Shown: positions 8,231 through 16,145 of the stretch, in pieces
Numbering within the stretch: the stretch's first letter is position 1
Layout of the letters: every line of letters starts with the position of its first letter
Source: Lacinutrix sp.
GTDB taxonomy: Bacteria; Bacteroidota; Bacteroidia; Flavobacteriales; Flavobacteriaceae
Length of the DNA stretch: 64,000 nt
Direction of reading: 5' to 3'
NCBI RefSeq assembly: GCF_029238095.1
Contig: NZ_JAQWGS010000012.1
Span: 1 to 64,000 of the forward strand
The notes under the pieces: model-generated
The model's input: the letters and a program-made list of their open reading frames with translations, nothing else
Told to the model about the DNA's origin: nothing
The model's database searches: none
Made by a program: the position numbers and the translations under genes

Positions 8231-8788
8231 ATGGCACTTACAGAGTCTAATACTTTTGAAAACGGAACATTTGCACCTGAATTCGCTTTGCCTGATGTGG
8301 TTTCTGGAAAAACAGTAACGCTTCAAGAATTAAAAGGTGCTAAAGGTACTGTGGTTATGTTTATTTGTAATCATTGTCCATTTGTAATTCATGTAAACCA
8401 AAAGTTGATTGCTTTAGCAAATACATATTTAACTCAAGGTATAAGTTTTATTGCCATTAGTAGTAACGATGTTGAGAATTATCCACAGGATAGTCCAGAA
8501 TTAATGCAACATCTAGCAGCTAATTTAAAGTATCCTTTTCCATATTTGTACGATGAAACACAAGAAGTAGCCAAAGCTTACAATGCTGCTTGTACTCCAG
8601 ATTTTTATGTGTTTGATGCCAATTTAAAAGCTACTTATCATGGCCAATTAGATGGCTCTAGACCAGGAAATGATATTCCAGTTACAGGTGAGGATTTAAG
8701 GCAAGCAATAAATGCTGTTTTAAATAATGAGTCACCTCTAGAAAACCAAAAACCTAGTATTGGTTGTGGTATTAAGTGGAAACAATAG
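8231..8788 (+). CDS. Thioredoxin-like / redoxin-domain protein
   Basis: A 185-residue AhpC/TSA-type thioredoxin fold. Residues 14-40 hold the APEFALPDV entry, and C46 and C49 lie in FICNHCPFV, the CxxC signature of this small cytosolic family. A third cysteine in ACTPDFYVF and one near the end (SIGCGIKW) are typical of it. No signal peptide is seen. It could be a thiol-disulfide oxidoreductase or peroxiredoxin; the reductant and target are unknown. It follows rimO by 5 nt. Confidence 0.85.
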   Translation: MALTESNTFENGTFAPEFALPDVVSGKTVTLQELKGAKGTVVMFICNHCPFVIHVNQKLIALANTYLTQGISFIAISSNDVENYPQDSPELMQHLAANLKYPFPYLYDETQEVAKAYNAACTPDFYVFDANLKATYHGQLDGSRPGNDIPVTGEDLRQAINAVLNNESPLENQKPSIGCGIKWKQ

Positions 8789-8794
8789 TTCTAG

Positions 8795-8811
8795 AAAGTA
8801 ATGATTACTTT
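8795..8811. terminator. Possible bidirectional terminator between convergent genes
   Basis: AAAGTAA-tga-TTACTTT, followed on the plus strand by ATTTTATT, lies between the thioredoxin-like gene and the convergent lipoprotein gene and overlaps the latter's stop codon. The stem is short and AT-rich. Confidence 0.35.
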
Positions 8812-9314
8812 ATTTTATTAAATCTAACCTTTCTAGACTGCATTTGTTTTCCATTTAGTTCTACACCATGAGTGGTAACTTCTGCCCAAATAGAATCTTG
8901 TTTTATGTCGTTTTTTGATATTAAGTCAAAAGTAATCTTCATTTTTTCGATAGTATCGTTAAGTTTAATAATAGCTCCTTGTAGTTCAATGTTTTTAATT
9001 AATACGTCTTCGATTGTTTTATAATTAGAAAGCGAATCTTTAGTATAATTTTTAAGCTGAGATTTTATTTCCTCACTAAATTCAGGATGCTTATTTTGTA
9101 AAGCAATTAAGTCTAAAAACTCTTGAAGCTTTTCTGTGGTCATGTTTTTGTATAGAAAAGTAGTATTGTTTTCTGTGTTTTTTTCAACCAACATCTCTTC
9201 AACTTCCATCTCAACAGATTCTGTTGCATGCTCTAAAGTATCAGAACTTTTTGCTGTTTCACTTTTACAAGAAACTATAATGAAAACAATAAAAATTAAG
9301 CGTATATTTTTCAT
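8805..9314 (-). CDS. Lipoprotein of unknown function
   Basis: A 169-residue lipoprotein with signal peptide MKNIRLIFIVFIIVSC (lipobox IVSC, C16), then an acidic stretch rich in Glu and Thr and a predicted helical core (LQEFLDLIALQNKHPEF to IELQGAIIKLNDTIEKMK). I recognise no family. Its ATG overlaps the stop of the upstream gene as ATGA (9311-9314), so translation is probably coupled and the two products likely act together at the envelope. Confidence 0.75.
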   Translation of the reverse strand: MKNIRLIFIVFIIVSCKSETAKSSDTLEHATESVEMEVEEMLVEKNTENNTTFLYKNMTTEKLQEFLDLIALQNKHPEFSEEIKSQLKNYTKDSLSNYKTIEDVLIKNIELQGAIIKLNDTIEKMKITFDLISKNDIKQDSIWAEVTTHGVELNGKQMQSRKVRFNKIK

Positions 9315-10201
9315 TTTACAATAAATTTTAGTGTTTCAATTTTTCCGTTAGCAATTGTTTTATCAAGTATTTCTATTGTTTCTAGGCTTTTTGTTGGTAT
9401 GGTTAGTAGGTTTATAAATTCATTTTTAGAATACAATTCAATATCCATATTGTTTTTAAAAAGTCTGTAAATTTTTGCGTCATTAGCAATTAATGCTTTA
9501 AGTTTTTCGATGTGAACTTTCCAATCTTTAATATTTCCGTTGGCATAGTAATGCAACATTAACGCATAATCATCTGGTTTTACTTTTACAATTTGGTTAT
9601 AGTTAGAGTTTATGTTTCTTACAATAGTATCTGTTTTATGGTAAGGCGATTGCACTACAAATTTTATAATATCGTTTTTTGTTTTAAAAGAAAAACAACC
9701 AGCACTATCTGTTTTAAAATAAATAGGAGACTCGTTATCTTGTAATATTTTTATATCTAATGGAATAGAAGTGATGTTTTCATTTTTAATAGCATCCATA
9801 AAACAAAACTCAAAAGTATTTTTAGAATTGCCATAAAATACAATCATTAAAAGTGGAATAATAGACAAGAGCCATAATTTCGACACTTTTTTCTTTTTAG
9901 ATTTTGTTACTTTTAAGCTGTGTTCTGCTTTAAAAGCGCTCCAGTTTTTATAATCTATATAAGTACTTAGTAGATTTAAAACATCTATTCTTGGTAATTT
10001 TTCAGGCTCGTTTTTAATATAAGTATAAAACCATTTCTCGCTAACTTTTCCTTTAACCTTATCGAATAAATCGTTTTGGAAAGCACTTATATCTTCGCCT
10101 TTCCAATCTTCAATTGGAACGTTAGAGCGATTACGCTTTAAAAAAGAAGCTTCAATAGCTTTTTTTAAGTGTTTAAAAAGATGTTGATCTTCTGTGTTCA
10201 A
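9311..10201 (-). CDS. Membrane-anchored protein with W/F-rich N-terminal domain and carboxypeptidase-regulatory-like domain
   Basis: A 296-residue protein in three parts. Residues 1-95 form a soluble domain containing KVSEKWFYTYIKNEPEKLPR and YIDYKNWSAFK, which I know only as a recurring N-terminal block in flavobacterial proteins. One membrane segment lies at about 110-125 (LWLLSIIPLLMIVFY) after a Lys-rich stop-transfer patch. Next is a beta domain resembling a carboxypeptidase regulatory repeat (IPLDIKILQDNESPIYFKTD, SAGCFSFKT), then a helical tail. The start is TTG at 10201, since a TAG lies three codons upstream and no internal Met would keep the first domain. It is coupled to the downstream lipoprotein by ATGA. 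Function unknown. Confidence 0.7.
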   Translation of the reverse strand: MNTEDQHLFKHLKKAIEASFLKRNRSNVPIEDWKGEDISAFQNDLFDKVKGKVSEKWFYTYIKNEPEKLPRIDVLNLLSTYIDYKNWSAFKAEHSLKVTKSKKKKVSKLWLLSIIPLLMIVFYGNSKNTFEFCFMDAIKNENITSIPLDIKILQDNESPIYFKTDSAGCFSFKTKNDIIKFVVQSPYHKTDTIVRNINSNYNQIVKVKPDDYALMLHYYANGNIKDWKVHIEKLKALIANDAKIYRLFKNNMDIELYSKNEFINLLTIPTKSLETIEILDKTIANGKIETLKFIVK

Positions 10202-10298
10202 ATTACTCTATTGGTCTAAAAATTAGTGCTTTAAAAATTGTAAAACGTTTTGCAAAAGGTTTACAAGTGTTTTTCAAAAGAAAAACAACTTATGGTTA

Positions 10299-10306
10299 TA
10301 CGTTTG
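10299..10306 (+). promoter_or_regulatory. Putative -7 box of the DUF4349 gene
   Basis: TACGTTTG, an exact TAnnTTTG match, lies 28 nt before the ATG at 10335. Confidence 0.5.
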
Positions 10307-10334
10307 CTCTAGTAATCTTTAAAAATATAAAATT

Positions 10335-11186
10335 ATGAAAGCAATGAACGTAAAAAACAGATTTAAAATTTTAGTAATAGTGCTATTTACATTAGTATGT
10401 TGCTGTAATCAAAAGGAATACAAAGAATCTGTGGCAGCAGAAAGTGTTGATATTAGTAACGATTTTGAAATGGTAAAAGAAGAAAAAGTCGTTTCAAAAT
10501 TCACCAATAATCAAAACAATGTGCCTTTAGATTTAAAAATCATTAAAACAGCATCTGCTAGATATAAGGTGAATAATGTGGCCAATGCAACGCGAAGAAT
10601 TAAAGTAATAGCACAACAGCATGGTGCTTATATTTCGGACTTAAGATTCGATAACAATTTGTACAGGAAAGAAAACAGGTTTACCATTAAAGTGCCACAA
10701 AAGTATTTTGATAGCGTAATGGATTCTGTAAATACAGTTGTAGATTTTGTAGAGTACGAAAACATAACAACAAAAGATGTTACTGAAGAGTATATAGACC
10801 TTGAAACCAGGCTTAAAACTAAACGAGAAGTCAAAGCGCGATATGAAGCTATTTTACGCAAAAACGCAAAAACAGTAGAAGACATCTTACTTACAGAAGA
10901 CAAACTGCGAATTATTCAAGAGGAAATAGAATCTGCTCAAGGACGTTTAAAATACTTAAGTAGTAAAGTGGCTTTTAGTACCATTCAAATAGATTTATAC
11001 GAATCTGTAGAATATGTTGAAGAGCCTGAAGCTTACACCAAAACATTTTTAGATGAAACAAAGCAAGGTTTGGCCAATGGTTGGTGTTTTATTGAGTCTT
11101 TTGTGATTGTATTAGTTAATATTTGGCCTCTATTAATAATTGGTTTAATAATCTTCTTTTGGCTGAAAAAAAGACTTAAAAAATAA
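10335..11186 (+). CDS. DUF4349 domain-containing lipoprotein
   Basis: A 283-residue envelope protein. The signal peptide ends in a Cys cluster (LFTLVCCCNQ), consistent with lipidation. Residues about 55-225 match DUF4349: KTASARYKVNNVANATRRIK, a dimer-like beta section, and a long coiled-coil (EEYIDLETRLKTKREVKARY to IIQEEIESAQGRLKYLSSKV). A C-terminal membrane helix at about 253-275 (IVLVNIWPLLIIGLIIFFWL) ends in a Lys/Arg tail. The family has no settled role. The gene is alone and is followed by a weak hairpin. Confidence 0.88.
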   Translation: MKAMNVKNRFKILVIVLFTLVCCCNQKEYKESVAAESVDISNDFEMVKEEKVVSKFTNNQNNVPLDLKIIKTASARYKVNNVANATRRIKVIAQQHGAYISDLRFDNNLYRKENRFTIKVPQKYFDSVMDSVNTVVDFVEYENITTKDVTEEYIDLETRLKTKREVKARYEAILRKNAKTVEDILLTEDKLRIIQEEIESAQGRLKYLSSKVAFSTIQIDLYESVEYVEEPEAYTKTFLDETKQGLANGWCFIESFVIVLVNIWPLLIIGLIIFFWLKKRLKK

Positions 11187-11200
11187 ATGTGATAAAATAT

Positions 11201-11233
11201 AGAATAAATAATTTTCTTATTCTCTATTTTTAC
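11201..11233 (+). terminator. Possible terminator after the DUF4349 gene
   Basis: AGAATAA, an 9-nt loop, TTATTCT, then CTATTTTT. The stem is AT-rich and therefore weak. Confidence 0.45.
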
Positions 11234-11250
11234 AACATAAACTAAAGATA

Positions 11251-12183
11251 ATGCAACAAACTACAAATACCATATTAATGATTCGTCCTGTTCATTTTAG
11301 AATGAACGAGCAGACAGCGATTAATAATTATTTTCAAGAGGATTTAGACCTTAAAAATGCTGAAATTAATGCAAAAGCACAACAAGAATTTGATGCTTAT
11401 GTAGAAAAGTTAAGAGCAGTAGGTGTTAATGTAATTGTAGAAGATGATGACAAATTAATGGATACTCCAGATTCTATTTTCCCAAATAATTGGGTGAGTT
11501 TTCATGAAAATGGTAATGTAGGTTTGTATCCTATGTTTGCAGAAAACAGAAGAAAAGAGCGCAGAGAAGAAGTTTTTATGCGTTTAGAGAAAGAAGGTTT
11601 TAAAATCAATAATATAATAGATTATACCGAAGCAGAAAACGAAGGTGTTTTTTTAGAAGGTACAGGAAGTTTGTTGCTAGATCGTGTAAACGATAAAGCC
11701 TATTGTGCATTATCACCAAGAGCAGACGAAAGTTTATTTATTGAATTTTGTGAAGATTTTGAATACACACCAATTGTATTCACTGCAAACCAAACGGTAG
11801 ATGGTAAACGTATGCCTATTTACCATACTAATGTTATGATGTGTTTAGCAGAAACATTTGCTGTTATTTGTTTAGAAACTATAGACGATAAAAAAGAACG
11901 TAAAAACGTATTAAAAAACCTTACTGAAGATAATAAGGAGATTATAAAAATTACTGAAGAGCAGATGGCTAATTTTGCTGGCAATATGTTACAAGTAAAA
12001 GGGAAAGACGATAAGCGTTATTTAATTATGAGTCAGGCAGCTTACAATTCTCTAACTCAAGCGCAAATAAATAAAATAGAAAAACACTGTGCCATTTTAT
12101 CAAGCTCACTAGAAACTATTGAAACTTGTGGAGGCGGAAGCGCACGTTGTATGATGGCAGAAGTCTTTTTGCCAAAAGCATAA
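11251..12183 (+). CDS. ctlX: Citrulline utilization hydrolase CtlX
   Basis: A 310-residue member of the amidinotransferase / guanidino-group-modifying superfamily, matching the Bacteroidota CtlX type. Family blocks visible are IRPVHFRMNEQTAINNYFQ, DTPDSIFPNNWVSFHENG, FLEGTGSLLLDR, the YHTNVMMCLAE histidine region and CGGGSARCMMAEVF with the catalytic cysteine. The enzyme is annotated as a citrulline-consuming hydrolase of nitrogen metabolism; related family members use arginine or dimethylarginine. It is a single gene closed by a strong terminator, with argS next. Confidence 0.9.
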   Translation: MQQTTNTILMIRPVHFRMNEQTAINNYFQEDLDLKNAEINAKAQQEFDAYVEKLRAVGVNVIVEDDDKLMDTPDSIFPNNWVSFHENGNVGLYPMFAENRRKERREEVFMRLEKEGFKINNIIDYTEAENEGVFLEGTGSLLLDRVNDKAYCALSPRADESLFIEFCEDFEYTPIVFTANQTVDGKRMPIYHTNVMMCLAETFAVICLETIDDKKERKNVLKNLTEDNKEIIKITEEQMANFAGNMLQVKGKDDKRYLIMSQAAYNSLTQAQINKIEKHCAILSSSLETIETCGGGSARCMMAEVFLPKA

Positions 12184-12207
12184 TTTAACTCTATTACTAT
12201 AAATTTA

Positions 12208-12238
12208 GGCAGTTCTACACCAAGAACTGCCTTTTTTT
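12208..12238 (+). terminator. Intrinsic terminator of ctlX
   Basis: GGCAGTTCT-acacca-AGAACTGCC followed by seven T: a perfect 9-bp GC-containing stem. Confidence 0.92.
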
Positions 12239-12296
12239 ATGGTGTATTAACTTATAGAGATATTAAAACTATATCTCTATTTAGAGCAATTAATGC

Positions 12297-12304
12297 TATA
12301 TTTG
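12297..12304 (+). promoter_or_regulatory. Putative -7 box of argS
   Basis: TATATTTG, an exact TAnnTTTG match, lies 23 nt before the argS ATG. Confidence 0.55.
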
Positions 12305-12327
12305 TGCCTTTAAAATAACAATCACAA

Positions 12328-14124
12328 ATGAGCCTTCAAACACTACTTACAAAAGCAGTTAAACAAGCTGTTAAAACGGTATACAATGCCGATTTAGAAA
12401 CCGTAGAATTTCAAGCAACACGTAAAGAGTTTGCAGGAGATATTACTGTAGTTGTGTTTCCTATGTTGCGAGTAGTAAAAGGTAATCCTGTACAAATAGG
12501 AGAGGCTATTGGTGACTTTTTAGTGCAAAATGTAGAGGAAGTTAAAGCGTTTAATGTTGTAAAAGGTTTTTTAAATGTTGAAATTGTAGATGCTTATTAT
12601 CTCAACGTCTTTAATATTTTAAAGGCAGACAAGAATTTTGGTGTTTTACAACCTAAAACTAAAGATCATGCTGTAATGGTGGAATACTCATCACCAAATA
12701 CCAACAAGCCATTGCATTTAGGCCACATACGTAACAACCTTTTAGGTTATAGTGTTGCCGAAATTATTAAAGCCTCTGGAAAGACCGTTTACAAAACACA
12801 AATTATTAACGATCGTGGTATTCATATTTGTAAAAGTATGTTGGCTTGGCAACGTTATGGTAAAGGCGAAACTCCAAAGTCTACAGGTTTAAAAGGCGAT
12901 AAGCTAGTAGGTAATTATTATGTAAAGTTCGACCAAGAATATAAAAAGGAGATTGCAGTATTAATTGCTGAAGGTAAAACTGAAGACGAAGCAAAAAAGG
13001 AAGCACCAATTTTACTCGAAGCCCAACAAATGCTTCAAAAATGGGAAGCTGGAGATAAAAAAGTAGTAGCACTTTGGGAGAGCATGAACCAATGGGTTTA
13101 TAAAGGTTTCGATGTTACTTATAAAAATTTAGGTGTCGATTTTGATAAACTGTATTACGAAAGCCAAACCTATTTATTAGGAAAAGAATTTGTAAACGAA
13201 GGACTAAGAACCAATGTGTTTTATAAAAAAGAAGACGGTTCTGTGTGGTGCGATTTAACCGAAGATGGACTCGACGAAAAAATAGTTTTACGTAGCGATG
13301 GTACAGCAGTGTACATGACACAAGATATTGGTACTGCAATACAACGTGCAAAAGATTTTCCAAACGTTGGTGGTATGGTGTATGCCGTTGGAAACGAGCA
13401 AGATTATCATTTTCAAGTGTTGTTTTTAATTCTGAAAAAATTAGGATTCGACTGGGCTAAAAATCTATTTCATTTAAGTTATGGAATGGTAGATTTACCT
13501 AGCGGAAAAATGAAGAGTAGAGAAGGAACCGTTGTTGATGCAGACGATTTAATAGCAGATATGACATCTACAGCTCAAGACATCTCAGAAGAGTTAGGGA
13601 AACTTGACGGTTACAGTGATGAAGAAAAAAGCGAGCTATATAAAACCATAGGTTTAGGTGCTTTAAAATACTATATTTTAAAAGTAGACCCTAAAAAACG
13701 TATTTTGTTCGACCCTAAAGAGTCTATAGATTTTCAAGGTAATACAGGACCTTTTATTCAATATACTTATGCTAGAATACAATCTATTTTACGAAAAGCT
13801 AAAGTTGGAAATGATAACCTTCCTAATGCTGTTGAAGTTTCTATTGAAGAACTTCATGAAAAAGAAAAAAACTTATTAAAACAATTACAATTGTTTCCAG
13901 AAGTAATACAAAACGCAGCAGCAAACCACAGTCCAGCTTTAATAGCAAACTATACTTACGATTTGGTAAAAGACTATAATTCTTTCTTTCAAAACCTACC
14001 TATTGTAATGGGTAACCATAATGAAAACTCTGTTGCATTTAGAGTGCAATTGTCTCAAGTTGTTGGTAATATCATTAAAAATGGGTTTAAATTATTAGGG
14101 ATTTCGGTTCCTGAGCGTATGTAA
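12328..14124 (+). CDS. argS: Arginine-tRNA ligase
   Basis: Class I aminoacyl-tRNA synthetase charging tRNA-Arg. The N-terminal Arg-tRNA add domain lies at about 5-90. The class I signature is EYSSPNTNKPLHLGHIRNN (HIGH equivalent HLGH), and the KMSKS-like loop is SGKMKSREGT. The C-terminal DALR anticodon-binding domain covers about 475-598 (GPFIQYTYARIQSIL, SQVVGNIIKNGFKLLGI). The 598-residue length is normal. It has its own -7 box and strong terminator, so it is transcribed alone. Confidence 0.97.
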   Translation: MSLQTLLTKAVKQAVKTVYNADLETVEFQATRKEFAGDITVVVFPMLRVVKGNPVQIGEAIGDFLVQNVEEVKAFNVVKGFLNVEIVDAYYLNVFNILKADKNFGVLQPKTKDHAVMVEYSSPNTNKPLHLGHIRNNLLGYSVAEIIKASGKTVYKTQIINDRGIHICKSMLAWQRYGKGETPKSTGLKGDKLVGNYYVKFDQEYKKEIAVLIAEGKTEDEAKKEAPILLEAQQMLQKWEAGDKKVVALWESMNQWVYKGFDVTYKNLGVDFDKLYYESQTYLLGKEFVNEGLRTNVFYKKEDGSVWCDLTEDGLDEKIVLRSDGTAVYMTQDIGTAIQRAKDFPNVGGMVYAVGNEQDYHFQVLFLILKKLGFDWAKNLFHLSYGMVDLPSGKMKSREGTVVDADDLIADMTSTAQDISEELGKLDGYSDEEKSELYKTIGLGALKYYILKVDPKKRILFDPKESIDFQGNTGPFIQYTYARIQSILRKAKVGNDNLPNAVEVSIEELHEKEKNLLKQLQLFPEVIQNAAANHSPALIANYTYDLVKDYNSFFQNLPIVMGNHNENSVAFRVQLSQVVGNIIKNGFKLLGISVPERM

Positions 14125-14143
14125 TAGGCTTTAATATAAATTT

Positions 14144-14183
14144 AAAAATCCCAAAACATAAATTTATGTTTTGGGATTTTTTT
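14144..14183 (+). terminator. Intrinsic terminator of argS
   Basis: AAAAATCCCAAAACAT-aaattt-ATGTTTTGGGATTTTTTT: a stem of about 14 bp with a T-run, starting about 20 nt after the argS stop. Confidence 0.93.
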
Positions 14184-14189
14184 GGAGTT

Positions 14190-14335
14190 TCGTTTAAGGG
14201 TTATTATAAGATTAGTTGCGTGGTTTGGCAATTAACTTTGCAAGTACACAACGAGTTGGAAATTCCGCAGGAATTTCAAAAATAGGCGAGGACAAGCAAT
14301 TACATTTGGCCATTGTTGGCAACTGGCTTTTTTAG
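14190..14335. repeat. Long imperfect palindromic intergenic element
   Basis: Non-coding DNA with TAGTTGCGTGGTTTGGC near its left end pairing imperfectly with GCGAGGACAAGCAATTA near its right end (about 11 of 17 positions), a perfect central hairpin GAAATTCC-gca-GGAATTTC at 14259-14277, and a right end CATTGTTGGCAACTGGC. A degraded, inverted version of its right part appears at 15220-15256 on the far side of the next gene. It resembles a dispersed flavobacterial intergenic element, but family membership is from memory and unverified. Confidence 0.55.
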
Positions 14336-14351
14336 TTAGTATTGTTAAAGA

Positions 14352-15008
14352 TTAATCAGGTCTTTCAGGAATATAAACAACATCAACTTCTACATTATTT
14401 CCATATTTTACTATGATAGAACATAATACAGAAACACTTTTACCATTATTAGTAGCAGGTTTCATTACAGGCATTTTTCTAAGCACTCTTAAGATTTCTG
14501 CCTGAACGTTTACTTCTGAATTTCTCACTTTCATGCCAGTTAAATTTCCGTTTTCGTTGATTATAAAAAATGCTTCTACCAGTTTTGGTTCTGAAAGATT
14601 TAAATCTTTAGATAAATTCAAGTTAAACTCTCGTTCAATAAATGTCGACACTTTATTATTAAAACATTCTCTTGTTTCTTCTATCGATAGTTCTTCACAA
14701 CCAATATAAACTGGAACAATTTCTACATCCTTTAATATCATACTATTGTCAGTAGTATAAGTTGCTAAACCATCATCATGTGACACAATGCTACATAAAC
14801 TTAATAAAGCCTGTTCCTCTACTTCTGTCATATTTCCTTGTGCCATCACTTGTTCCTGAACAGCATTTATCTTCATTATTAATTCACTTTCTGTGTTTAT
14901 CGAAGCGCTAGGTGAATCCTTGCAAGAAATACATAAGAAACCTAAAGAGATGATTGAAATATATACTAAATTTTGTGTGCTTTTTCTTCTTTTCATACTG
15001 AATTTCAT
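14352..15008 (-). CDS. Lipoprotein with TonB C-terminal-like domain
   Basis: The ORF track starts at 15059, but the ATG at 15008 (MKFSMKRRKSTQNLVYISII) gives a proper lipoprotein signal ending LCISC, preceded by an AT-rich leader; 14996 is also possible. The mature protein has a helical middle part. Its last 110 residues follow the TonB C-terminal pattern: a Cys-containing VPVYIGCE, ECFNNKVSTFIEREFN, IINENGNLTGMKVRNSE, ILRVLRKMPVMKPATNNGKS. A lipid anchor replaces the usual TonB membrane helix, so it is probably not an energy transducer. It is flanked by inverted copies of an intergenic element. Confidence 0.72.
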   Translation of the reverse strand: MKFSMKRRKSTQNLVYISIISLGFLCISCKDSPSASINTESELIMKINAVQEQVMAQGNMTEVEEQALLSLCSIVSHDDGLATYTTDNSMILKDVEIVPVYIGCEELSIEETRECFNNKVSTFIEREFNLNLSKDLNLSEPKLVEAFFIINENGNLTGMKVRNSEVNVQAEILRVLRKMPVMKPATNNGKSVSVLCSIIVKYGNNVEVDVVYIPERPD

Positions 15009-15141
15009 AATTTTATTTTTTTGCCAAAGTGTTAGAGCTATGTTTTTAAATTTTCTCATAATATTAAATTTAAAGCTAAAATATTCATAATTTGGGTTTG
15101 AAAAATGGGAAAAGCGATATATGACAGGATTGTATAGTGAA

Positions 15142-15162
15142 TCAACAATTTTGTATTGTTGA
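15142..15162. other. Palindrome in the 15.1-15.4 kb gap
   Basis: TCAACAAT-ttgt-ATTGTTGA-like hairpin upstream of the TonB-like lipoprotein gene. There is no T-run, so it is not an obvious terminator; its role is unknown. Confidence 0.4.
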
Positions 15163-15219
15163 ATTACAAGTAAAATGTCAATTGAGACATGATTTTATTC
15201 TGACTAACATACTAAATGG

Positions 15220-15283
15220 TTTTGAGTTTCTGCGGAGCTTGTTGCCAATGCCATGATAAAAAAGCATTTCAATGTTTTTTATC
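15220..15283. repeat. Degraded inverted partner of the 14.2 kb element plus a hairpin
   Basis: Reversed, 15220-15256 reads GGCATTGGCAACAAGCTCCGCAG, similar to the right part of the 14190-14335 element. It runs into the palindrome GATAAAAAAGCATTTCAATG, then TTTTTTATC (15255-15283). The rest of the 15.06-15.45 kb gap is AT-rich with no gene. Confidence 0.4.
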
Positions 15284-15422
15284 AGATGTAAACGAAGTTA
15301 ATTTAAAAAAACTAAAAAGTCAAATCACCTACTTTATTAATACTTTGAGCTAAAATTTATTTTGTTTAAAAATTTTAACTAAACTTTAAACAAAATTTAA
15401 GAGTATTACATAATTTCCTATC

Positions 15423-15430
15423 TAAATTTG
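15423..15430 (+). promoter_or_regulatory. Putative -7 box of the fasciclin gene
   Basis: TAAATTTG, an exact TAnnTTTG match, lies 22 nt before the ATG at 15453. Confidence 0.55.
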
Positions 15431-15452
15431 TATAAACTTAAAAATTAAATTT

Positions 15453-16046
15453 ATGAAAACTAAAAATGTATTATTAGCTTTTGCAGTTGTAGGTCTAGTA
15501 GGATTTACTTCTTGTAAAGAAGAACAAAAAGAAGTAGAAACTGTAACAGAAGAAGTTGCACAAAATGTTGAACAAGTTGTAGAAGAAGTGCAAGATACAC
15601 CTAACATAGTAGGTGTGGCTGCAGGAAACGATAGCTTTTCTACACTAGTAGCAGCAGTTAAAGCGGCAGAATTAGTAGAAACTTTAAGTAGTGAAGGACC
15701 ATTTACTGTATTTGCTCCAACAAACGATGCTTTTAACGCCTTACCAGAAGGAACAGTACCAACTTTATTGGAAGCAGAAAACAAAGGGAAATTAACTTCT
15801 ATTTTAACTTATCATGTTGTTTCTGGAAACTTTGATGCTGCGTCTGTTATACAAGCAGTTAAAGATAATAATGGAACATTTACTGTTAAAACTGTACAAG
15901 GTCAAGACCTAAGTATTATGGTTGTAGATGGTAAAGTAATGTTACAAGACGCTAACGGAAACAAATCTACAGTAGTTATTGCAGATGTTAAAGCGTCGAA
16001 TGGAACTATACACGCTATAGATTCTGTTATAATGCCTAAAGAATAA
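15453..16046 (+). CDS. Fasciclin (FAS1) domain lipoprotein
   Basis: A 197-residue lipoprotein: signal MKTKNVLLAFAVVGLVGFTSC (lipobox FTSC), then an acidic Glu/Val-rich linker, then one FAS1 domain at about residues 60-195. The two FAS1 hallmarks are present: GPFTVFAPTNDAFNALP (H1 region) and the ending GTIHAIDSVIMP (H2 region), with the YHVVSG block between. FAS1 domains mediate adhesion or matrix contacts. A second gene with two FAS1 domains is at 62976. It has its own promoter box and strong terminator. Confidence 0.93.
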   Translation: MKTKNVLLAFAVVGLVGFTSCKEEQKEVETVTEEVAQNVEQVVEEVQDTPNIVGVAAGNDSFSTLVAAVKAAELVETLSSEGPFTVFAPTNDAFNALPEGTVPTLLEAENKGKLTSILTYHVVSGNFDAASVIQAVKDNNGTFTVKTVQGQDLSIMVVDGKVMLQDANGNKSTVVIADVKASNGTIHAIDSVIMPKE

Positions 16047-16085
16047 TATTAGTAATTTTTTATTGGTTAGTTATTAATATTCTTA

Positions 16086-16119
16086 AATGCTTGAGTCGAA
16101 AGATTCAAGCATTTTTTTT
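16086..16119 (+). terminator. Intrinsic terminator of the fasciclin gene
   Basis: AATGCTTGA-gtcgaaagat-TCAAGCATT followed by a run of T. Confidence 0.9.
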
Positions 16120-16132
16120 CATATGTATTCCT

Positions 16133-16140
16133 TACTTTTG
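16133..16140 (+). promoter_or_regulatory. Perfect -7 box only 5 nt before the SprT-like start codon
   Basis: TACTTTTG matches TAnnTTTG. Transcription would start at about the ATG (16146), so the mRNA may be leaderless. Confidence 0.55.
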
Positions 16141-16145
16141 CTGTA

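Noticed and set aside
14190-14335. Integron attC site
   Set aside because: Palindromic and beside a single gene, but there is no integrase, no array and no matching core-site pair.
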